From Bailinhaonella thermotolerans (GTDB lineage Bacteria > Actinomycetota > Actinomycetes > Streptosporangiales > Streptosporangiaceae): a DNA stretch of 64,000 nucleotides. The notes under the pieces were generated by a model. It made no database searches. It was not told the DNA's origin and saw only the letters and a program-made list of their open reading frames with translations. Positions 8,876-17,502 of this stretch are shown piece after piece. Location of the stretch: assembly GCF_003594875.1 (NCBI RefSeq), contig NZ_QZEY01000010.1:124001-188000 (forward strand), written 5' to 3'. Within the stretch, counting starts at the first letter, position 1, and each line of letters starts with the position of its first letter. Both the position numbers and the translations under genes were made by a program.

Positions 8876-9114
8876 CCGGGGCGTGCCCGCCCCGCCGTAC
8901 GGCATGAGCCCGCCGTACGGCGTGAGCGCGCCGCGCCGATTCCCTGGCCGTTGACCTGCGTCTCCAAAAAACGGGGCGGATTTCTCCGCCGGAGTGTCGT
9001 GCCGGGGGTCCGGCCGATCGTCTTGTGGGTGACGGCTCCCGCGGGGCGGGCGCTCCGCCCGGCCGGCCGGGGCCGCACGGCTACCTCACGACGGGCGAGA
9101 CGGAGGAGAGGGAC
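8876..9114. other. spacer with two CCGTACGG copies and a small hairpin
   Basis: Noncoding. It begins with two direct copies of a CCGCCGTACGGC-type element (about 8891-8930). A TTGACC box lies at 8951-8956 and a GGCGGA/TCCGCC hairpin at 8975-8990. These probably form the promoter region of the VOC gene. Confidence 0.4.
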
Positions 9115-9513
9115 ATGGACGTGACGCTGAACACGATCGACATCGTGGTCTCGGACCTGGCGGCGGCGACGCGGTTCTACGGGCGGCTCGGGCTGGAGTT
9201 CGAGGTGCATCCGGACGCGCCCGGGCACGCCGGGTGCGACCTGCCGAACGGGCTGCACGTGATGCTCGACACCGAGGACTTCCGCGCCTCCTTCACGCCG
9301 GGCTGGACCCGGCCGGGCGGAGGGCCGCGCGGCTTCCTCTGCTTCCAGTTCCCCACCCCGGCCGAGGTGGACGCCAAGTACGCCGAGCTGGTCGAGGCCG
9401 GCTACCGGGGGGTCAGGGAGCCCTGGGACACGTTCTGGGGCCTGCGCCAGGCGACCGTGCTCGACCCCGACGGCACCGGCGTCGACCTGTGGGCGGCCCT
9501 GCCCGCGACCTGA
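9115..9513 (+). CDS. VOC-superfamily (glyoxalase/bleomycin-resistance fold) protein
   Basis: The 132-residue protein is a single vicinal-oxygen-chelate domain: an N-terminal beta strand NTIDIVVSDLAAATRFYGRLGLEF, a central strand GLHVMLDTEDF, and a C-terminal DPDGTGVDLWAALP ending. The ATG at 9115 is preferred over an upstream GTG because GGAGGAGAGG lies just before it and the fold starts there. VOC proteins include dioxygenases, isomerases and drug-binding proteins; this one's substrate is unknown. It is upstream of, but not overlapping, the DGPF/ECF42 pair. Confidence 0.85.
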   Translation: MDVTLNTIDIVVSDLAAATRFYGRLGLEFEVHPDAPGHAGCDLPNGLHVMLDTEDFRASFTPGWTRPGGGPRGFLCFQFPTPAEVDAKYAELVEAGYRGVREPWDTFWGLRQATVLDPDGTGVDLWAALPAT

Positions 9514-9696
9514 CCACGCCGCGCCGTACGGCGAGCCCACCCCCCGGCGTACCGCGAGGCGGGCGGGCCCCCGGGCGTACGGCGGAGCGGGCGGATCCCG
9601 GGCGGGCCCCGGGCGTTCGGCGGGGCGGGCCCGGGGAGGGCGTTGCGTTCCCGGGGGCGCGGCGGATGTTCTGGACATGAGGCGGAGGAGGAGCGC
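9514..9696. repeat. degenerate GC-rich repeats before the DGPF gene
   Basis: Noncoding. About 9552-9640 holds three or four degenerate copies of a roughly 28-bp unit of the form GGCGTACGGCGGAGCGGGCGG, resembling other GTACGGC spacers in the window. No promoter is evident except near the gene. Confidence 0.4.
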
Positions 9697-10032
9697 GTGA
9701 AGTACGTGCTGATGTTCATCGAGACCGAGGAGTTCGCCGAGGAGCTGGCGGCGATGGGCGAGCTGGAGCGGGACGCGGCGTACGCGGCGGTGGAGCGCTG
9801 GTTCGCCGAGCACGCGGACAGGATCACCCACCATCGGCACCTGGCGCCGAAGGAGACCGCGACGACGCTGCGGCTGCGCGGGGAGCCGATGGTCACCGAC
9901 GGGCCGTTCATGGAGGGCAAGGAGGTGGTCAGCGGGTACGCCGAGATCGAGGTCGCCGACCTGGACGAGGCGATGGCGGTGGCGCGGTCCTGGCCGGCGT
10001 GCCCGGTGGTGGAGATCCGGCCGCTGGCATGA
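9697..10032 (+). CDS. YCII-related DGPF-domain protein, ECF42 partner
   Basis: This 111-residue ferredoxin-like dimer protein carries the DGPF signature in MVTDGPFMEGKEVVSGYAEI. Genes of this type sit beside group ECF42 sigma factors throughout actinobacteria and proteobacteria, as here; the stop overlaps the next start as ATGA. The start is GTG, with GGAGGAGGAG about 5 bases upstream. The biochemical role of DGPF proteins is not settled; in this context it likely belongs to the signalling input or output of the sigma factor. Confidence 0.88.
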   Translation: MKYVLMFIETEEFAEELAAMGELERDAAYAAVERWFAEHADRITHHRHLAPKETATTLRLRGEPMVTDGPFMEGKEVVSGYAEIEVADLDEAMAVARSWPACPVVEIRPLA

Positions 10033-11231
10033 GCGGGCGGGACGCGGACGAGGCGCTGGCCCGCGTGGTGCGCGAGCACGCGGGCCGGCTGGCCGCCTCC
10101 CTGGTGTCGCTGCTCGGCGACTTCTCGGCGGCCGAGGACCTGGTGCAGGACGCGGTCGAGACGGCGCTGCGCAGGTGGCCGGCCGAGGGCGTGCCCGAGC
10201 GGCCGGACGCCTGGCTCTACACGGTGGCGCGGCGGCGCGGCCTGGACGTGCTGCGGCGGGAGTCCAACCACCGCGCCAAGCTGGCGCGGCTGCGGCCACC
10301 GGCCCCGGCCGAGCCCGACGACCGGCTGCGGCTGATCCTCATCTGCTGTCACCCGGCCCTGTCGCGGGCCGCGCAGATCGCGCTCACGCTGCGCGTGGTG
10401 TGCGGGCTGAACACGGCCCAGATCGCGGCGGCGTTCCTGGTCCCCGAGACCACGGTCGCCCAGCGCGTCACCCGCGCCAAACGCAAGATCGCCGAGGCGG
10501 GCGTGCCGTACCGGATGCCGTCGGAGGCGGAGACGGCCGAGCGGCTGGGCGAGGTCCTCGCGGTGGTCTACCTGCTGTTCAACGAGGGCTACCTGTCCAG
10601 TACGGCGGAGCGGGCGCACTCCCGCGACCTCACCGGCGACGCGGAGTGGCTGGCCTCGCTGCTGTGCGGCCTCGCCCCGAACGAGCCGGAGGCCGCCGGG
10701 CTGCTCGCCCTGATCCGGCTGCACCGGGCCCGCGGCGCCGCCCGCTTCGATCCCGAGGGCCGCCTGGTGCTGCTGCCCGACCAGGACCGGAGCCTGTGGG
10801 ACCACCACGCGATCGAGGACGCGATCGCCCTGCTCACGCGGGCCGCCCGCCGGCACCGCCGCCCCGGGCCGTACCAGCTCCAGGCCGCCATCGTCGCCTG
10901 TCACGCCGAGGCCCCGGCCTGGGAGGACACCGACTGGCCGCAGATCCTCACGCTCTACGACATGCTCCGCCGCCTGGACCCCTCGCCCGTCACCGGCCTG
11001 CACCGGGCGATAGCCGTGCGCCACGTCCGGGGCCCGGGGCCCGCCCTGGCCGAGCTGGCGGACCTGGCCGGGCCGCTGGCCGGTTACCCGCTGTTCCACG
11101 CCACCCGCGCCGACCTCCTCCGCGCCCTGGGCCGGGCGGAGGAGGCCCGGCGGGCCGACGCCGAGGCCCTCCGCCTGACCGCCAACCCCGCGCAGCAGGC
11201 CCTCCTGCGCGACCGCCTGTCCTGGACCTGA
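10029..11231 (+). CDS. ECF42-type RNA polymerase sigma factor with C-terminal extension
   Basis: Extracytoplasmic-function sigma factor of 400 residues. The first half has sigma-2 (AAEDLVQDAVETALRRWP, about residues 38-55) and sigma-4 (TAQIAAAFLVPETTVAQRVTRAKRKI, in two parts, about 130-155). The second half is the long helical, TPR-like extension of group ECF42 (YLLFNEGYLS..., LHRARGAARFD). It has no anti-sigma factor neighbour; ECF42 factors are thought to be controlled through the extension instead. It is coupled to the DGPF gene by an ATGA overlap, so the pair forms one transcription unit. Confidence 0.92.
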   Translation: MSGRDADEALARVVREHAGRLAASLVSLLGDFSAAEDLVQDAVETALRRWPAEGVPERPDAWLYTVARRRGLDVLRRESNHRAKLARLRPPAPAEPDDRLRLILICCHPALSRAAQIALTLRVVCGLNTAQIAAAFLVPETTVAQRVTRAKRKIAEAGVPYRMPSEAETAERLGEVLAVVYLLFNEGYLSSTAERAHSRDLTGDAEWLASLLCGLAPNEPEAAGLLALIRLHRARGAARFDPEGRLVLLPDQDRSLWDHHAIEDAIALLTRAARRHRRPGPYQLQAAIVACHAEAPAWEDTDWPQILTLYDMLRRLDPSPVTGLHRAIAVRHVRGPGPALAELADLAGPLAGYPLFHATRADLLRALGRAEEARRADAEALRLTANPAQQALLRDRLSWT

Positions 11232-11349
11232 CCCACGGCCCGCCCGGCGGCCGTCATCCCGCGCGGGGTCCCTGAACCGCGCGAACGCCATCGAGACGGT
11301 ACGGCGGGGCGGGCGCGGACCGGCGGCGCGCGAAGAGGGGAACGGTTCT

Positions 11350-11389
11350 TAAACTTGGGTCCCTCGTAAACTTGAAACGTTCAGGTTTA
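11350..11389 (+). promoter_or_regulatory. probable FurA operator upstream of furA-katG
   Basis: Inverted repeat TAAACTTGAA (11367-11376), spacer ACG, TTCAGGTTTA (11380-11389), with one mismatch between the 10-bp arms. A further half-site TAAACTTG lies at 11350-11357. It is the only AT-rich stretch upstream of furA and is placed as expected for autoregulation by FurA, as known in mycobacteria and Streptomyces. Confidence 0.75.
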
Positions 11390-11407
11390 GCGGATAGGTT
11401 CTCCGGC

Positions 11408-11845
11408 ATGAGCGCATCCGGGACGCCGACCACTGCTGACGAGCTGCGCGGGGCGGGGCTGCGGGTGACCGCGGCGCGCGTCGCGCTGCTGGAGACCGTG
11501 CGGGAGGGCGACCATCTCGGGGTCGAGGCGATCGCGGCCGGGGTGCGCGAACGGGTGGGACACGTCTCCGTCCAGGCCGTCTACGAGGCGCTGCACGCGC
11601 TGACCGAGGCGGGGCTCGTGCGCCGCATCGAGCCGGCCGGGAGCCCCGCGCGGTTCGAGGGGCGCGTCGGGGACAACCACCACCACATCGTGTGCCGGTC
11701 GTGCGGGACCGTCGCCGACGTCGACTGCGCGGTCGGCGCGGCGCCGTGCCTGGACGCGTCCGACGATCATGGCTTCTCGATCGACGAGGCCGAGGTCATC
11801 TACTGGGGCACGTGCCCCGGTTGTTCCACCGCTCTCAGTTCCTGA
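11408..11845 (+). CDS. furA: Fur-family peroxide-responsive repressor
   Basis: Metal-dependent repressor of its own operon and katG. The 145-residue protein has an N-terminal winged helix (LRGAGLRVTAARVALLETV; VSVQAVYEALHALTEAGLVRR) and a C-terminal metal-binding dimer domain with HHHIVCRSCG and CPGC. The ATG at 11408 fits the usual N-terminal length; an ATG 12 codons upstream lies inside the operator palindrome. The very short distance from the palindrome suggests a nearly leaderless transcript. It is separated from katG by 27 bp. Confidence 0.9.
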   Translation: MSASGTPTTADELRGAGLRVTAARVALLETVREGDHLGVEAIAAGVRERVGHVSVQAVYEALHALTEAGLVRRIEPAGSPARFEGRVGDNHHHIVCRSCGTVADVDCAVGAAPCLDASDDHGFSIDEAEVIYWGTCPGCSTALSS

Positions 11846-14101
<2,256 letters not shown>

Positions 14102-14165
14102 TCGGCCCCGGCCGGCCCCGCGCCGGCCGGACGGCTCTCCCGCCGTACCCGTCCTGACGTACGGC

Positions 14166-14206
14166 GGCGACGCCCGCCTCACCGCTCCGGTGGGGCGGGC
14201 GTCGCC
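14166..14206. terminator. bidirectional hairpin between katG and the NACHT gene
   Basis: Near-perfect 19-bp stem (14166-14184 with 14188-14206, one T/G pair) and a 3-base loop, lying between two convergent stop codons, so it can serve both katG and the minus-strand NACHT gene. Confidence 0.8.
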
Positions 14207-14224
14207 GTTCCAGGGGACCGGGGG

Positions 14225-16429
14225 TCAGCGCCGGTGGGGCAGGCGGGACGGCGGGCGGTAGGTCTCGGCCAGCCGGTCCTGCAGGTTGGCGTGGCGGAAC
14301 TGGAAGACCGGCCCGGCCTCGCGGAGCAGGCCCGCGCGGTGGGCGTCCTCCAGGAACCGCATGAGGCGGAGCGGCGCCCGGCCCCCGGCGTACAGCAGGA
14401 CCAGGGTGACCAGGTAGGTGGAGCTCGCGCCGGTCAGCCGGAACGTGAGCGTGAAGACCAGGCCGCCGGCGATGCCGAAGGCGATCCCGGCCTGGATCGC
14501 CGGGACGGGTCCCGGCGTGAAGCCCTCGGCGACCGCCCCCGCGACGCCGAAGGCGATGCCCAGGGTGAGCCCGAAGGTCAGCGCGCGGATGTAGACCAGC
14601 TCCAGGTCGCGGCGGAGGGTGATGTCGGGCGTCTGGGGTTCGGCGTCGGTGACCGGGCTCGTGACCCACCGGCTCAGGCCGACCATGACACCGCCGGCCG
14701 CGCCCACGCTCAGGCCGAAGACCAGCGGGGCCCACACGCCGCCGTGCAGCCCGCCGGCCAGCCAGAACGGCAGGGCGGCGACCATGCCGACCACCGGGCC
14801 GATGCTCAGCCCGAAGGACAGGTTGGCCAGCAGCGACCGCACCCGCCCGGCCAGCCGCACGTTCGCGTACGCCGGGGCCATCGCCGAGTCCTCGCGCAGC
14901 TCCAGGATCAGGCCGCCGGTGAGGCCGCCCACGAGCCCGCCGGTGAGGCCGCCGAGGACCCCGAAGGCCAGCGCGTCGGCGAACGTGCCCGGGAGCGCCC
15001 CGGTGAGCGCGATGGTCAGGCCGCTGGTGACCCCGACCGTGAGGCCCACGGTGAGCCCGACGGTGACCGAGCCGATCAGGGTGCTCCAGCGGCGGGAGAC
15101 CGCGCGGTGCAGCCGCCACCACTGGAGGTCGCGGGTGCCCATCCGGTTCATGTGGGAGGCCAGGAACGACAGCCAGACCACCGCCTCGCCGGGGTCCCAG
15201 ACGTACCGGGGGCGGAACGGGTGCTGGTGGTAGTGCGGGTCGTCCGGGTCGTGCCGGGCCGCCGGGGAGGTGAACGCGGCGTGGACCAGGTTGTCCAGCA
15301 GGTGCGCGGTGACCCCCTCGGCCGAGTCGATCTGGAGGAGCGGCGCGGGGTCGGCGCGCGTGTCGATGTAGACCTTGCGCAGCAGCCACAGCGTGAGCGG
15401 CGTGGACAGCGCCCCGCCGATCGGCCCGCCGGGATCGCCCGCGAGGGCGTCCAGCACCGGCGGCCATGCGCGGGCCTGCGCCGGCGTCAGGCCGCTGCGG
15501 ATGTACGACGCCGCGTCGGCGGCGGTGAGCGGGCGCGGCTCGATGATCGCGGCGCCGCTGAGCGGTTGCCCGCCGGGCATCTCGACGGCCGCGTGGTACT
15601 CCCTGGTCCGGCAGGTCAGGATGACGTCCTCGCTGGTGGCCGCCTTGTTCAGGGCAGCGAGGACCCGGGGCCGCACCTCCGCGGGCAGCTCGTCGAGCCC
15701 GTCGAGGATGGGCAGGATCCGCCGCTGCGACACCAGGGCGTACGGCGCGTCCGCCCCGAACCTCCCGGCCTCCAGCGCCGGGTAGTCCTCGCTGAGCCGC
15801 CGCGCCAGCCACCGGTGCACCGGCTCGGCCGCCGGGTCCCATCCGGCCATCGACAGCAGGACGGGGACGGGCGCGCCGGGCCGGGCCTCGTCGAGGAGTT
15901 CGCGGAGCAGCAGTACGGCCAGCGTGGTCTTGCCCATCCCGGGCCCGCCGAGGATGACCAGGCGGCGCCGGGTCAGGTTGCGGAAGTGCCGCGCCATCTT
16001 GTCCACGCGGTCGGTGCGCCCGGTGAACCGCATCCGCCCCAGCCAGGACCGCAGCAGCCGCCCGCGTTCGGCGCCGGCCGGCTCCAGCTCGGTCAGCCGC
16101 CACCGGACCGCGAGGCGCGCGTCGTCGAGCTCCCGGATCTGGATCTCCTCGTGCCACTGGTCCCGCACGAGGTTCCGCAGCGTGCGCTGCGCCTGCTCGA
16201 CCTGCTCGGGCGTGCTCTCCCGCGCCGCGGCCGGCCGCCACCGCCCCATCAGCCCGGCCGCGATCGGCAGCGCGGCCAGCATCAGCGAGATGAGCTGGGC
16301 GATGTTGGCGGCGGTGGTCAGGTCTCCCAGCCGCAGCGCCACCGCGATGGCCGCGACCGTGACCGCGAGCCCGGCCATCCCGGCCACGACGACGAACCCC
16401 CGCCTGAAGGCCCCGCCGCGTCGACGCAT
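14225..16429 (-). CDS. membrane-anchored NACHT-domain NTPase with glycine-zipper C-terminal membrane region
   Basis: STAND-class NTPase of 734 residues. Two N-terminal membrane helices (about 12-33 and 42-60) precede a soluble linker and a NACHT domain with Walker A GGPGMGKTT (161-169), Walker B ILPILDGLDELP (238-249) and a sensor-like LTCRTREY (271-278). From about 450 to 680 there are repeated hydrophobic, glycine-rich stretches (GLTVGLTVGVTSGLT, GGLTGGLVGGLTGGL and similar) resembling glycine-zipper helices that pack into oligomeric membrane assemblies. A short soluble tail ends the protein. No partner gene is adjacent. Related NACHT proteins in bacteria include antiphage sensors, but a signalling role unrelated to phage is equally possible. 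The start ATG lacks a strong ribosome site. Confidence 0.85.
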   Translation of the reverse strand: MRRRGGAFRRGFVVVAGMAGLAVTVAAIAVALRLGDLTTAANIAQLISLMLAALPIAAGLMGRWRPAAARESTPEQVEQAQRTLRNLVRDQWHEEIQIRELDDARLAVRWRLTELEPAGAERGRLLRSWLGRMRFTGRTDRVDKMARHFRNLTRRRLVILGGPGMGKTTLAVLLLRELLDEARPGAPVPVLLSMAGWDPAAEPVHRWLARRLSEDYPALEAGRFGADAPYALVSQRRILPILDGLDELPAEVRPRVLAALNKAATSEDVILTCRTREYHAAVEMPGGQPLSGAAIIEPRPLTAADAASYIRSGLTPAQARAWPPVLDALAGDPGGPIGGALSTPLTLWLLRKVYIDTRADPAPLLQIDSAEGVTAHLLDNLVHAAFTSPAARHDPDDPHYHQHPFRPRYVWDPGEAVVWLSFLASHMNRMGTRDLQWWRLHRAVSRRWSTLIGSVTVGLTVGLTVGVTSGLTIALTGALPGTFADALAFGVLGGLTGGLVGGLTGGLILELREDSAMAPAYANVRLAGRVRSLLANLSFGLSIGPVVGMVAALPFWLAGGLHGGVWAPLVFGLSVGAAGGVMVGLSRWVTSPVTDAEPQTPDITLRRDLELVYIRALTFGLTLGIAFGVAGAVAEGFTPGPVPAIQAGIAFGIAGGLVFTLTFRLTGASSTYLVTLVLLYAGGRAPLRLMRFLEDAHRAGLLREAGPVFQFRHANLQDRLAETYRPPSRLPHRR

Positions 16430-16511
16430 GCCCCATGGTCACCGATCGCCCACACTCCGCTCAAGCGCCTTTCCCCGCCGCCTCCGGCCCGGAACGCCCG
16501 GAAATGACGGC

Positions 16512-16558
16512 GCCCGTGCTCCGATGAGACCTTTTGCGAGGAAGGCCGGAGCACGGGC
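16512..16558. promoter_or_regulatory. 12-bp inverted repeat upstream of the NACHT gene
   Basis: GCCCGTGCTCCG (16512-16523) pairs perfectly with CGGAGCACGGGC (16547-16558) across a 23-base loop. It lies in the leader of the minus-strand NACHT gene, and could be a second terminator for the DUF998 gene or a leader structure. Confidence 0.45.
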
Positions 16559-16598
16559 ACCGAGTCAAGAGCGCACGGCCCCCAACGCGCCGCGCTAG

Positions 16599-16615
16599 TT
16601 GCGAGTGATTTGCAA
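16599..16615. promoter_or_regulatory. 17-bp pseudo-palindrome, possible operator
   Basis: TTGCGAGTGATTTGCAA has outer TTGC/GCAA arms and inner purine-pyrimidine symmetry. It is the AT-richest part of the 294-bp spacer upstream of the NACHT gene and could be a regulator site near its promoter. No regulator is known. Confidence 0.35.
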
Positions 16616-16672
16616 CAACCACATCTAAGCAGAAACCGTCGCCGAGATCACCCCTACGCCCCGCGGACGACG

Positions 16673-16711
16673 CCGCGAAAGCCGCCGACCAGGGGCCGGC
16701 GGCTTTCGCGG
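16673..16711 (-). terminator. hairpin after the DUF998 gene
   Basis: Perfect 15-bp stem, CCGCGAAAGCCGCCG (16673-16687) with CGGCGGCTTTCGCGG (16697-16711), and a 9-base loop, 12 bp beyond the DUF998 stop codon. Confidence 0.8.
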
Positions 16712-16723
16712 GGAGGGGGTGGG

Positions 16724-17422
16724 TCAGGTGGCCTGGCGCATGAGGTGGGCGGAGGTGGCGGTGAGCCAGGCGTAACCGAGGACGACCGCCGCCGTGAAGG
16801 CGAGGTTGATCACCGCGTTGCCGGGGCCGGACGCGATCCCCGCGAAGGCGGCGAGGAAGACCAGGCCCGTGGCGGCGCTCCAGGCGGCCCAGGCGCGGCG
16901 GCCCATGGCGGCGTAGGCGCGGGCGAAGACCAGGCAGGCGCCGATGAGGCCGAGGAAGCCGACGCCGCCGAGGGCGAAGTGGAGCATGCCGTGCCAGGTG
17001 ATCGGGCCGGGGCCGTCGGGGGTGCCGGCCGGGAACCCGAAGGCGGGGTCGGCGCGGAAGATCCCGGCGGCGACGACGCCCAGGCCGTACAGGAAGACCA
17101 GGCGCGGGCCCCAGGTGCTGCCCCGGCCCGCCCGCAGGGCGCGGCGCATGCCCACCGCGGCGGCCAGGGTCATGACGCCGGTGAGGACGAGGTTGGCGAT
17201 CTGGATCCAGCCGGGCCCGCCGTTGGCCAGGAGGCTGGCCGGGTGGCGGGTGATGTCGAAGCCCTCGCGGGTGAGGACCTGCGCGGCGGTGACCGTGACG
17301 TACATCGGGCCGGCGACGACGCCCCACCCGAGGAGGGACCTGGTGACGCGGGCGCGGGGGGAGCAGGCGCCGGCGGGGACGGAGGCGGGGGCGGAGGCGG
17401 AGGCGGGGGTGGCGGCGGTCAT
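16724..17422 (-). CDS. DUF998-type membrane protein
   Basis: The 232-residue protein has about six membrane helices after a 28-residue Ala/Pro-rich tail. The pattern GWGVVAGPMYVTVTAAQ..FDITRHPASLLANGGPGWIQI followed by TWHGMLHFALGGVGFLGL is characteristic of DUF998. Function is unknown. It is divergent from the SARP-type regulator with an 80-bp spacer, so it is a candidate target of that regulator. Confidence 0.82.
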   Translation of the reverse strand: MTAATPASASAPASVPAGACSPRARVTRSLLGWGVVAGPMYVTVTAAQVLTREGFDITRHPASLLANGGPGWIQIANLVLTGVMTLAAAVGMRRALRAGRGSTWGPRLVFLYGLGVVAAGIFRADPAFGFPAGTPDGPGPITWHGMLHFALGGVGFLGLIGACLVFARAYAAMGRRAWAAWSAATGLVFLAAFAGIASGPGNAVINLAFTAAVVLGYAWLTATSAHLMRQAT

Positions 17423-17502
17423 TTCGGGCTCCTTTCGGCTGATGTGCTGATCGTGTCCCCGCGCTCTTCAGAACGGCTTCAGGACTGCCTACGCTGAGCC
17501 GG

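Noticed and set aside
16512-16558. tRNA gene
   Set aside because: The 12-bp inverted repeat encloses only 23 bases, with no D-, anticodon- or T-arm pattern.
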